From positions 1-9,648 of the forward strand of contig JAISII010000103.1 in NCBI GenBank assembly GCA_031262125.1: DNA of 9,648 nucleotides. The letters run 5' to 3'. Of this stretch, positions 1-6,505 are shown piece after piece; position 1 is the first letter of the stretch, and the number at the start of each line of letters is the position of its first letter. The notes under the pieces were generated by a model that saw only the letters and a list, made by a program, of their open reading frames with translations, had not been told where the DNA came from and ran no database searches. The DNA is from Oscillospiraceae bacterium. GTDB taxonomy: Bacteria > Bacillota > Clostridia > Oscillospirales > Acutalibacteraceae. The position numbers and the translations under genes are program-made.

Positions 1-2
1 AA

Positions 3-275
3 GAAAATCGTGTTGTGGTCCATTATGCGGAAGAAGGCTTTGGCACGTTTGTTTGTAATCGAGTGATAAAGTGTGCTCATTGTATAAAGCACAATAAGGC
101 TTGCACCATAAACAGCACAAGAGGTTATGGTTAGCGGGTCGCCCCCTAAAGCGGCAAAAACCAAAAGCACAACCATACCGGCTATCGAGAGCATACTGCC
201 CACACCGTGGGTTATTGCGTTAAAAATTTCTTCGCCTAAAGAATAGCGTTTGCGTAGCCGCTGCGGCTTTTGCAA
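3..275 (-). CDS. Hemolysin III family (PAQR-like) membrane protein, 5' part only
   Basis: The gene runs off the left edge; about 91 residues are visible. Translation of the minus strand gives RYSLGEEIFNAITHGVG near the N-terminus, then two hydrophobic segments (about residues 28-43 and 50-68), STLYHSI, and RIMDHNTIF. These are the conserved His, Ser-x3-His and Asp-His positions of the hemolysin III/PAQR group, integral membrane proteins with a presumed metal-dependent active site; the true cellular role is poorly known and haemolysis is not implied. No ATG is in frame. A TTG at 275 is the likeliest start: it lies 11 bases after the GH31 stop, and the GH31 gene itself starts with TTG. A CTG at 290 overlapping the GH31 TGA is an alternative. 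No convincing Shine-Dalgarno sequence is seen, so translational coupling to GH31 is plausible. Family call is firm; the start is not. Confidence 0.85.
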   Translation of the reverse strand, partial: MQKPQRLRKRYSLGEEIFNAITHGVGSMLSIAGMVVLLVFAALGGDPLTITSCAVYGASLIVLYTMSTLYHSITNKRAKAFFRIMDHNTIF

Positions 276-286
276 AACATTACTTT

Positions 287-2299
287 TCAGCGGAAAATCC
301 GTTTTTTTTTAACAAGAGCCGATTGTTCGGCACTTTGCGGGTGTTCTTCTTCATAAAGCAGGTCGCAGCTGTCGCCATCGCCCAAAAAAGTTGCTGTTTC
401 GGGGTTTATGTCAAAATCCATGGCATCGGTGTTTTGTGCATCCTCAGTTAGTGGCACTGTATAACCATGCTTAACAAAAAACACAAGCTCGTTTAGTGGA
501 ATTTTAATATAGTGGTAGCCGCAACGCAGGTCGGTTTGCGTTATTGTGCCGTCGGCTTTAAGGCGAATTTTGGTCATCCCCTCGGGCAAATAAACATTGC
601 GTCCGTCGGCGTTTTGGGTATAAACCGGGGCTATCATCAACCCTTGCCCAAGCATTAACTGGTCTTCTATTGTTTTGCAGCTTTCGTCATCGGGGTAATC
701 AAACGCCAAGGGTCTAAAGAGCATTTCGTTGTTTTCTACGGCGTTTAAAAATTCGCTGTAAAGGTATGGCAAAAGCCGATAGCGGAACTTCACAAAGTTT
801 GCAAACCAATCTTTATGCTTAAAGCGATAAAACTCTTGGTCTCGTGTGCCGATAGCTGAGTGGTTACGCAGCAGAGGGGTAAACACGCCCAAAGCAAGCC
901 ACCGCAGCAGCAAATCTTCGGTACAGTTGGCATTAAAGCCGCCTAAATCGGCACCCGAATATAAAAACCCGCACATATTAAGCGACGGCATAACCTTTAG
1001 CTGGTTTAAAATATGCCCCCACCACGAGTGGTTGTCGCCCGTCCAAATTCCGGCGTAGCGGTGCATGCCAATATAGGATGCACGGCTGAAGAGCAAAGTG
1101 CGTTTGTCCGGCACGGCTTCTTGCAAGCCTTCGGCGGCACTGCGGGTCATATTAAACCCAAACAGGTTGTGTACATCATAGTGGCACACTTTTTGCGTGC
1201 CTGTGTTATGGTAAAAGCTTCTATAATCATCGCCCGAGTTTGCAAGACGGGCAAAGGTGTCTTTAAGCTCAAAAAAATCCCACGGAGAGTTGGTCAGCTT
1301 GCCGCTGTGGTTTTTTACCGATTTAAAGGCTTTATCAAAACCCTCTGCCGAATAAAAAATTGCAGGCTCGTTCATATCGTTCCAAAAGCCCTCAATGCCC
1401 ATATCGGTCAGTTTTTTATATTTTGCACCAAACCACTTTCTGGCGTCGGGGTTTAAAAAATCGGGGAAGTGTGTAAGCCCGGGCCAAACTGCTGCGGCAA
1501 AGTCGTTGCCGTCTTTGTCCTTGCAAAAATAGTTGTTTGCAACGCCTTCTTCATACACATCATAGCCTTGCTCGATTTTTACACCTGCGTCGATAATCGG
1601 AATCAAGCGTATGCCCCGTGCCTTCATCTCGGCAACAAAGCTTTCAAAATCGGGGAACTTATCGTCGTCTATGGTAAAATCTTTAAAATCCACCATATAG
1701 TCGATATCAAGGTAAATTGTGTCCAGCGGAATCCCCGCATTTTGGTAGCCGTCGGCAACCGCACGCACCGAGTCGGCATTGCCGTAGCTCCAGCGGCTTT
1801 GCTGAAAGCCAAATGCCCACATTGGCGGAATATAGCTTTTGCCGATAAGCTCACGGAACTCTTTTACAATTGCAAGGCACGATTCCCCCGTAATTATGTA
1901 AACATCCAAATTTGCATTTAGCGGTGTTACGGTTAGCTTGTCGGGGTCGGTGTAGCCTATGTCGAAGGTCATTTTTCCGGGGAAGTCGAAATAAACGCCG
2001 AACTTTTGTTCACCATCGATAATTAAAAAATTGTGTGCCCCATAAAGCGAGGATTTATCCTCGGTGTGGAACGGGTCATCCGAACAGAAGCTTTCATAAA
2101 TCCAGCCCCTTTTGTTAATGCCCCGCACAGCCTGCCCCAAGCCATAAACTATGTCGCTTTGTGCAAGGTTTGCGGCAAACTGCATTGTCTCATTGGTTTT
2201 TGTTACGTCAAAAAAGTCAATTTCGCCATTTTGTTGCGGTATGTTTTTAACAACGCTTTCGGTGTTAAAAGGTGTGCCGTAGCTGTATTTTTTAATCAA
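287..2299 (-). CDS. Glycoside hydrolase family 31, probable alpha-glucosidase
   Basis: The 670-residue protein should hydrolyse alpha-linked glucose (or xylose) from the non-reducing end of oligosaccharides. Order of parts: N-terminal beta-sandwich (about 1-150, with YGLGQ at 52-56), catalytic (beta/alpha)8 barrel (about 155-500), C-terminal beta domain. The barrel shows LDIDYM at 197-202, the nucleophile motif WNDMNE with Asp308, and the acid/base region GIWTGDNHSWW with Asp422, plus RNHS at 478-481, so it looks catalytically intact. There is no signal peptide or membrane segment, so it is probably cytoplasmic and acts on imported sugars. The start is TTG, supported by GGAG at 2307-2310 seven bases upstream; an extended -10 promoter lies just before it. 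The last codons contain a run of nine A (302-310). Exact substrate cannot be told from sequence; alpha-xylosidase is the main alternative. Confidence 0.93.
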   Translation of the reverse strand: MIKKYSYGTPFNTESVVKNIPQQNGEIDFFDVTKTNETMQFAANLAQSDIVYGLGQAVRGINKRGWIYESFCSDDPFHTEDKSSLYGAHNFLIIDGEQKFGVYFDFPGKMTFDIGYTDPDKLTVTPLNANLDVYIITGESCLAIVKEFRELIGKSYIPPMWAFGFQQSRWSYGNADSVRAVADGYQNAGIPLDTIYLDIDYMVDFKDFTIDDDKFPDFESFVAEMKARGIRLIPIIDAGVKIEQGYDVYEEGVANNYFCKDKDGNDFAAAVWPGLTHFPDFLNPDARKWFGAKYKKLTDMGIEGFWNDMNEPAIFYSAEGFDKAFKSVKNHSGKLTNSPWDFFELKDTFARLANSGDDYRSFYHNTGTQKVCHYDVHNLFGFNMTRSAAEGLQEAVPDKRTLLFSRASYIGMHRYAGIWTGDNHSWWGHILNQLKVMPSLNMCGFLYSGADLGGFNANCTEDLLLRWLALGVFTPLLRNHSAIGTRDQEFYRFKHKDWFANFVKFRYRLLPYLYSEFLNAVENNEMLFRPLAFDYPDDESCKTIEDQLMLGQGLMIAPVYTQNADGRNVYLPEGMTKIRLKADGTITQTDLRCGYHYIKIPLNELVFFVKHGYTVPLTEDAQNTDAMDFDINPETATFLGDGDSCDLLYEEEHPQSAEQSALVKKKRIFR

Positions 2300-2306
2300 T
2301 TTCGCT

Positions 2307-2310
2307 CTCC
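2307..2310 (-). promoter_or_regulatory. Ribosome binding site that fixes the TTG start of GH31
   Basis: GGAG on the minus strand, seven bases before TTG at 2299, preceded by a run of A. No in-frame ATG lies close by, and the N-terminus encoded from TTG (MIKKYSYGTPF) reads straight into the conserved N-terminal domain. Confidence 0.7.
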
Positions 2311-2337
2311 TTTTTTTGCTTTGCCATATGCCGTAGG

Positions 2338-2346
2338 ATTATAGCA
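2338..2346 (-). promoter_or_regulatory. Extended -10 promoter for the GH31 gene
   Basis: On the minus strand the sequence reads TGCTATAAT, a perfect extended -10 (TGn + TATAAT). The position where a -35 would fall at 17-base spacing (2361-2366) reads AATTTT, a poor match, which is usual for extended -10 promoters. Transcription would start near 2331, giving a leader of about 30 bases holding the GGAG site before the TTG start at 2299. It lies in the 65-base gap after the GtrA gene and suggests that GH31 can be expressed separately from the GT2-GtrA pair. Confidence 0.55.
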
Positions 2347-2364
2347 AAAGCTGTTAAATAAAAA

Positions 2365-2883
2365 TTATTTGTTTTTTGTTTGTGTGCCTTTTGCCTTAAA
2401 GGCGAAAAACCGTTGCCCAACATAATTGAACAGTGTAAAAAAGCACATTGCAACAAGGGTGGCAGCATTAACTGTAAAATTATCATATGTTTTAAACAGG
2501 TTTGTAAAAAATTCGTTGTTAAAAATACCTGTTGCCCATGTTTTAAAGGGCTCTATTGTAATAAGCCAATTAACTGCGTTTTGGGCTAAAAAGTAAGCTA
2601 AAAAGTAGCAAACACCAATGTTTATCCAAAATTTTAAAATTGGTTGCCAGCCTTTTTCGGTATTTTTGAAAGTAAAATATTTGTTTAAAAAGTAGCTCAT
2701 AAAGCTTGCTAAAATGTAAGACACCCCCGACGAAACCCAAAAGTTAACATCGGTGTTTAAAAAGTTAAAAACAAGGTTTAAAAACACAAAGTTTAGCCCT
2801 GTGCCTACAATTGTGTTAAGCACGCCCACAAGTAAAAACTTCCAAAACTTAACATCAAAAAAAGTTTTAAATCTTTCCTTCAT
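2365..2883 (-). CDS. GtrA-family membrane protein (putative lipid-linked sugar translocase)
   Basis: A small 172-residue protein with four predicted membrane segments (about 14-40, 48-68, 85-105, 136-156). The family hallmarks are the FLLVGVLNTIVG segment near the N-terminus and the paired motifs SYFLNKYFTFK (63-73) and NYVGQRFFAFK (153-163). GtrA proteins are thought to help flip polyprenyl-phosphate-linked sugars made by a GT2 partner, and that partner sits 29 bases upstream, so the two are almost certainly one operon. The start ATG at 2883 has GGAG at 2894-2897, ten bases upstream. Base composition is strongly AT-rich (2641-2700 has 18 G/C of 60), partly because the protein is rich in Phe, Lys and Asn. 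The flippase role is inferred from the family. Confidence 0.9.
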   Translation of the reverse strand: MKERFKTFFDVKFWKFLLVGVLNTIVGTGLNFVFLNLVFNFLNTDVNFWVSSGVSYILASFMSYFLNKYFTFKNTEKGWQPILKFWINIGVCYFLAYFLAQNAVNWLITIEPFKTWATGIFNNEFFTNLFKTYDNFTVNAATLVAMCFFTLFNYVGQRFFAFKAKGTQTKNK

Positions 2884-2912
2884 TCAATATATACTCCGAA
2901 CTTTTATAAATA

Positions 2913-3920
2913 TCAATCTTCTTTTGCCGGCGTTGCTTCTTGTGTATTTAGCGGGGCTTTTGCAGTTTTAAAATCTTCTATATTTGTTTTGCTGCAAATA
3001 TAAACGGGGCGGTCTTTGGCTTCCATATAAATCCGCCCGATATACTCGCCCAAAATGCCTATAGAAAACTCGGTAATGCCGCCGATAAACAGGCTTATAG
3101 AAATTGTGGTGGCATAACCCGGCAAATCTTTGCCGAAAATTAATGTTTGAATTATTACAACGAGCATATACAAAAAGGCTAAAGAAGAAATAGTAAAGCC
3201 CAAAAATGCAATAAACCGCAACGGTGCAACCGAAAATGCGGTTATACCGTCTATTGCGTATTTAAACAGCCCCCAAAAGCTCCATTTTGTTGCACCTATT
3301 TCTCGTGCTACATTTTCATAGGGTATCCATTTGGTGTTAAACCCAACCCAACTGAAAATGCCTTTTGTAAACCTTTGCACTTCGCAAAGCTCTAAAATCG
3401 AATCTACCACTTGGCGACGCATAATCCGGTAATCTACTGCACCGTGGGGCATTTTAACATCGGTTATTTTGTTGCTGAGCCTGTAAAAAGTGCGGGAAAA
3501 CGCACTGTGGATTTTCGATTCGCCCACACGGGAAGAACGCATACACTGACAGCAATCATAACCCTCTTGCATTGCCTCTAAAAACTGCGGAAACAGTGAG
3601 GGCGGATGCTGCAAGTCAGAATCCATAACAATAACATAATCGCCTGTAGTGTTACGCAAACCGGCATACATTGCAGCCTCTTTGCCAAAATTGCGAGAGA
3701 GCGAAATGTATTTTATGTTACTGTATGTTGATGCAAGATTTTTGATAACCAAATAGGTTTTGTCTTTGCTGCCGTCGTTAATTAAAATATAGTTAAAATC
3801 ATAGCCGGGCAGGGTAGAAATAATTTTATTTGTTTCTTCTACAAAATGGGTTAAGCCGTCTTCCTCGTTATAGCACGGCACAACCAAATCGATGGTTGGC
3901 TTTTTAAATCTTACTTCCAT
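2913..3920 (-). CDS. GT2 polyprenyl-phosphate glycosyltransferase (GtrB/DPM1-like)
   Basis: This 335-residue enzyme probably moves glucose or another hexose from a nucleotide sugar to undecaprenyl phosphate on the inner membrane face. The GT-A domain (about 8-230) shows IDLVVPCYNEEDG at 10-22, LINDGSKD with Asp49, SRNFGKEAAMYAGL at 75-88, the metal-binding DSD at 100-102 followed by LQHPP, and VQRFTKGIFSWVGF at 181-194. Two membrane segments follow (about 233-260 and 272-292), then a cytoplasmic tail; this is the GtrB/CsbB layout. The GtrA-family gene directly follows. The start ATG at 3920 has AGGAAGG at 3932-3938, 11 bases away. No third gene encoding a polytopic acceptor-specific glycosyltransferase is in the window, so the final acceptor (teichoic acid, wall polymer or other) is unknown. 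Sugar identity cannot be read from sequence. Confidence 0.9.
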   Translation of the reverse strand: MEVRFKKPTIDLVVPCYNEEDGLTHFVEETNKIISTLPGYDFNYILINDGSKDKTYLVIKNLASTYSNIKYISLSRNFGKEAAMYAGLRNTTGDYVIVMDSDLQHPPSLFPQFLEAMQEGYDCCQCMRSSRVGESKIHSAFSRTFYRLSNKITDVKMPHGAVDYRIMRRQVVDSILELCEVQRFTKGIFSWVGFNTKWIPYENVAREIGATKWSFWGLFKYAIDGITAFSVAPLRFIAFLGFTISSLAFLYMLVVIIQTLIFGKDLPGYATTISISLFIGGITEFSIGILGEYIGRIYMEAKDRPVYICSKTNIEDFKTAKAPLNTQEATPAKED

Positions 3921-3962
3921 ATTCCGGTTAACCTTCCTGCAAAGTTTAAAATTTTGTAAAAC

Positions 3963-5609
3963 TTAGTTTTTGTCGTTATCTCTTATTTCGGCTCGGCGGA
4001 TTTTGCCGCTGATTGTTTTTGGCAGTTCGTCCACAAATTCGACAACACGGGGGTATTTGTAGGGGGCGGTGTTTTGCTTAACAAAATTCTGAATTTCTTT
4101 TTTAAGCTCGTCGGACGGTGCATAGCCCTTTGCCAAAATTATGGTAGCCTTTACAAGCTGCCCACGCACAGGGTCGGGCACGCCAGTAACTGCACACTCA
4201 ACACAAGCGGGGTGTTCTAAAATAGCCGATTCTACCTCAAACGGACCAATACGATAGCCTGAGGATTTTATAACGTCGTCGGTACGCCCCACAAACCAAT
4301 AAAAGCCGTCTTCGTCTTGCCAAGCGGTGTCGCCCGTGTGGTATATATCATCGTACCATACGGTTTTTGTAAGCTCGGGGTCTTGATAATAGCCGCCGAA
4401 CATACCGCAGGGCGTGCTTTTATCGGTGCGTATAACAATCTCGCCGACTGTGCCTGTTGGCACGCTGTTGCCCTGCAAATCTACAATATCAACATCCCAA
4501 GCGGGGCTGGGTATACCCATAGAGCCGGGCTTTGGTATTGTACCGACTTGGTTAAACAGCGTAAGCGTGGTTTCGGTCTGACCAAAACCCTCCATAAGCC
4601 GCAAGCCCGTCATCTCCAGCATTTTGTTATAAACCTCGGCGTTAAGGGGTTCGCCTGCGGTCGAAATATGCTCAAGGGTAGATAAATCGTATTTGCTTAA
4701 ATCCTCTTGAATAAAAAAGCGGTACATCGTCGGCGGGGCACAAAAAGTGGTAATGCTGTGTTTTTTGAACAACGGCAACAAATCGGCGGGGGTGAACTTG
4801 TCAAAATCACGCACAAAAACCGCACCCTCGCACAGCCATTGCCCATAAATTTTGCCCCACATGGCTTTCATCCAGCCTGTGTCGGATATTGTAAAGTGCA
4901 TACCGTCGGGGTTAACATTATGCCAGTATTTTGCCGTTATAATATGCCCCAGCGGGTATGTAAAATCGTGCCAAACCATTTTTGGCATACCTGTAGTGCC
5001 CGAGGTAAAATAAAGCAAAAACGGGTCGCTGTGTTTTGTTTCTATACGTTCCATTGTGTCGGGGAATTTTACATATTCGGCGTCAAAATCACTCCAGCCC
5101 GGGGCAGAGGTGCCTTTGGCAGAAATGCGAATTTTTAAAGATGGGCTTTGCGACAATGCTGAGTCGATATGCTCGACAACTTCGCCGTCGGTTGTGGCAA
5201 CAATTGCTTTAACCTGTGCTGCGTTAAAGCGGTAGATATAGTCTTTTTTTGTCAGCAGGTTTGTTGCGGGTATGCCAACCGCACCAATACGGTGCAAGGC
5301 AAGCACGGCAACCCAAAACTGCCAGTGCCGCTTTAGCACGAGCATAACGGTGTCGCCACGGGCAATGCCAAGGCTTAAAAAATAGTTTGCCGCCATTGTC
5401 GATTGTTTTTTTAAATCTGCAAATGTAAATATTTTTTCGGTGCCGTAGTCGTCTGTCCAAAGCATTGCGGTTTTGTCAGGGTTTTGTGCGGCCAGCTCGT
5501 CCACAACGTCATAGGCAAAGTTAAAATTCGGCTCAAACTTAAAGGTAAGTTTTTTGAGTAACCCTTTTTCGTCAAAAACCTCATTGCAAAATCGTTTGTA
5601 AAAATTCAT
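3963..5609 (-). CDS. AMP-forming acyl-CoA synthetase (medium/branched-chain MACS type)
   Basis: The 548-residue enzyme activates a carboxylic acid with ATP to an acyl-adenylate and then to acyl-CoA in the cytoplasm. All core motifs of the ANL superfamily are present: the phosphate loop YFTSGTTGMPK (200-210), EGFGQTETT (340-348), YHTGDTAW (423-430), the hinge region GRTDDVIKSSGYRIGPFEVE (441-460) and the C-terminal PKTISGKIRR with catalytic Lys536. The stretch SDTGWMKAMWGKIYGQW (242-258) is typical of medium-chain acyl-CoA synthetases and not of long-chain or true acetyl-CoA synthetases, and the length agrees. The start ATG at 5609 has GGAG at 5623-5626. The XRE-cupin regulator gene ends 37 bases upstream, so they form a regulator-enzyme pair. 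Natural acid substrate (short, branched, aromatic or medium chain) is not predictable from sequence. Confidence 0.92.
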   Translation of the reverse strand: MNFYKRFCNEVFDEKGLLKKLTFKFEPNFNFAYDVVDELAAQNPDKTAMLWTDDYGTEKIFTFADLKKQSTMAANYFLSLGIARGDTVMLVLKRHWQFWVAVLALHRIGAVGIPATNLLTKKDYIYRFNAAQVKAIVATTDGEVVEHIDSALSQSPSLKIRISAKGTSAPGWSDFDAEYVKFPDTMERIETKHSDPFLLYFTSGTTGMPKMVWHDFTYPLGHIITAKYWHNVNPDGMHFTISDTGWMKAMWGKIYGQWLCEGAVFVRDFDKFTPADLLPLFKKHSITTFCAPPTMYRFFIQEDLSKYDLSTLEHISTAGEPLNAEVYNKMLEMTGLRLMEGFGQTETTLTLFNQVGTIPKPGSMGIPSPAWDVDIVDLQGNSVPTGTVGEIVIRTDKSTPCGMFGGYYQDPELTKTVWYDDIYHTGDTAWQDEDGFYWFVGRTDDVIKSSGYRIGPFEVESAILEHPACVECAVTGVPDPVRGQLVKATIILAKGYAPSDELKKEIQNFVKQNTAPYKYPRVVEFVDELPKTISGKIRRAEIRDNDKN

Positions 5610-5632
5610 TTTCTTGTTAAAACTCCATATTT

Positions 5633-5661
5633 ATTATAAATTATTCTTATTTTTTTGTTGA
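5633..5661 (-). promoter_or_regulatory. Weak candidate promoter for the acyl-CoA synthetase
   Basis: On the minus strand a perfect TATAAT (5633-5638) is preceded at exactly 17 bases by TCAACA (5656-5661), four of six matches to TTGACA. It overlaps the end of the XRE-cupin gene. Against it: the predicted start of transcription falls almost on the GGAG site of the synthetase, leaving a very short leader, and such matches arise easily in AT-rich gaps. Confidence 0.25.
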
Positions 5662-6216
5662 GTGAATGGTAACAGCCAAAAATTCGCAGTCTTGCTCATA
5701 GGCTACCATTCCGTGGGGTTTTGAGGAATCATAAAATACGCTGTCTCCCTCCGATAAAAACTCAATATGCCCCTCTATTTTAAACTTTAGCCGCCCTTTT
5801 AAAATATAGTCGAACTCTTGCCCGGGGTGGCTGCTTAGTGCAATCTCGGCATCCTGCTCTTCCGGTCGGAAAGGGGCGGTAACTTTAAAGCACTCGGCAA
5901 GCTTGTTTTGAAAACGATAGCCCAAATGCTCATAGTTAAAGCCGGCACGGCGGTTTATGCTTAGCCCTTGGTTTTTTCTCACAATACTATACCCGCTAAG
6001 ATGCGGGTTTTCTCCTGTAATAAGCTCAATTAGGTCAACATTAAGCTTTTCTGCCAAATTGTTAAGAAAAGTAAACGAAAAGTCTTTTTCTCCGCTTTCA
6101 TACTCTAAATATTCTTCTGTGGTAACTCCGGCTGCTGCTGCCGTTTCTTCGGCAGAAAGCTCGGCAATCTCTCGCATTCCTTTAATTCGTTGGGCGATGC
6201 CTTTAATGTCTGTCAT
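5647..6216 (-). CDS. XRE-family HTH regulator with C-terminal cupin domain
   Basis: A 189-residue regulator with an N-terminal lambda-repressor-like helix-turn-helix (about 5-63, including LSAEETAAAAGVTTEEYLEYE) and a C-terminal cupin barrel (about 112-186). The cupin shows SSHPGQEFDYILKGRLKFKI with His130 and Glu134, and a later His168 in SSKPHGM, arranged like a metal or ligand site. Such XRE-cupin proteins bind DNA as dimers and change activity when the cupin binds a small molecule. The acyl-CoA synthetase gene follows 37 bases downstream, so the likely signal is its acid substrate or product; this is inference. A longer reading from 6273 exists, but ATG at 6216 is preferred: GGAG lies ten bases upstream and the HTH begins right after. 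A perfect dyad at 6267-6291 may be its own operator. Confidence 0.9.
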   Translation of the reverse strand: MTDIKGIAQRIKGMREIAELSAEETAAAAGVTTEEYLEYESGEKDFSFTFLNNLAEKLNVDLIELITGENPHLSGYSIVRKNQGLSINRRAGFNYEHLGYRFQNKLAECFKVTAPFRPEEQDAEIALSSHPGQEFDYILKGRLKFKIEGHIEFLSEGDSVFYDSSKPHGMVAYEQDCEFLAVTIHSTKK

Positions 6217-6226
6217 TTTTTGTACG

Positions 6227-6230
6227 CTCC
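6227..6230 (-). promoter_or_regulatory. Ribosome binding site that fixes the XRE-cupin start
   Basis: GGAG on the minus strand, ten bases upstream of ATG at 6216. The extra 19 residues encoded from the more distant ATG at 6273 are of low complexity (MLGRGGYNKNKNQERS) and overlap the dyad and promoter-like sequences, so they are probably untranslated leader. Confidence 0.65.
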
Positions 6231-6266
6231 GTTCTTGGTTTTTGTTTTTGTTATAACCACCCCGTC

Positions 6267-6291
6267 CCAACACTCATTTTATTCGTGTTGG
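6267..6291. promoter_or_regulatory. Perfect 7+7 dyad, candidate XRE-cupin operator
   Basis: CCAACAC (6267-6273) and GTGTTGG (6285-6291) are exact reverse complements separated by 11 bases. On the minus strand the dyad ends 11 bases before TATAAC (6250-6255), a possible -10, so it would cover the -35 region of the regulator's own promoter. Size and position suit a dimeric HTH protein. It could equally be an RNA hairpin or part of the repeat cluster. Confidence 0.35.
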
Positions 6292-6292
6292 T

Positions 6293-6314
6293 CCACCCCT
6301 CCACGGAGGGGAAT
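6293..6314. repeat. Inner inverted repeat, left arm (self-complementary)
   Basis: This 22-base arm begins CCACCCCTCC and ends GGAGGGGAAT. It matches the reverse complement of the arm at 6403-6424 in 21 of 22 bases (A against C in the centre). The arm is also a hairpin by itself (CCCCTCC with GGAGGGG) and on the plus strand is followed by AATTTTTCT, so it looks like a rho-independent terminator, but no plus-strand gene lies upstream. Confidence 0.75.
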
Positions 6315-6402
6315 TTTTCTGTATTGCCGAGACTTCGGCCGGGCGGTTAATTTTTATAATTTAATCTTTAAGGTTGGTATATTGTCTATTGTCTGTGCTA
6401 AT

Positions 6403-6424
6403 ATTCCCCTCCGGGGAGGGGTGG
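6403..6424. repeat. Inner inverted repeat, right arm (self-complementary)
   Basis: The partner of the arm at 6293-6314, beginning ATTCCCCTCC and ending GGAGGGGTGG. It can fold on itself as a 7-base GC-rich stem. On the minus strand it would be transcribed after the solute-binding protein gene, but it is followed by AATATTAG, not a T-run, so it is at best a weak terminator for that gene. Confidence 0.75.
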
Positions 6425-6464
6425 CTGCTCCCTAAGTAAAAAATAATATTTATTTTTTATTAAA

Positions 6465-6493
6465 AATCTAAAAAAATAAAATATTTTTAGATT
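6465..6493. repeat. AT-rich hairpin, perfect 10-bp stem
   Basis: AATCTAAAAA (6465-6474) and TTTTTAGATT (6484-6493) are exact reverse complements with a nine-base loop. The stem is A/T-only except for one G-C pair, so its stability as RNA is modest. It lies downstream of the solute-binding protein gene on the minus strand and could contribute to transcript end formation. Confidence 0.55.
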
Positions 6494-6505
6494 GCACTGA
6501 GCAGA

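Noticed and set aside
255..275. Small GC-rich hairpin (GCCGC/GCGGC) as a frameshift-stimulating structure
   Set aside because: The stem is only five bases and lies some 30 or more bases from the A9 tract, too far and too weak to be a standard stimulator.
1013..1921. Two plus-strand open frames (147 and 150 codons) opposite GH31
   Set aside because: They mirror the codon pattern of the GH31 gene, which has an intact active site; no family resemblance or initiation signal was seen.
2292..2327. Tiny minus-strand frame ATG...TAA (11 residues, MAKQKKESEID) overlapping the GH31 start
   Set aside because: It could be a leader peptide coupled to the TTG start, but there is no ribosome binding site before it and predicted transcription begins only a few bases upstream; the GGAG inside it serves GH31 well.
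4317..5138. Plus-strand open frames (122 and 143 codons) opposite the acyl-CoA synthetase
   Set aside because: Shadows of the synthetase reading frame with no domain, membrane segment or ribosome binding site.
6217..6273. N-terminal extension of 19 residues on the XRE-cupin protein
   Set aside because: Low-complexity sequence with no ribosome binding site; the internal ATG at 6216 has GGAG at ten bases and leads straight into the HTH.
6295..6319. Rho-independent terminator on the plus strand (CCCCTCC/GGAGGGG then T-run)
   Set aside because: The shape is right, but no plus-strand gene exists to terminate, and the same hairpin occurs as a repeat arm in the opposite orientation 110 bases away; kept as a repeat.
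6190..6435. Plus-strand 81-codon open frame across the spacer
   Set aside because: It starts inside the XRE-cupin gene and runs through the inverted repeats; the encoded sequence looks random.
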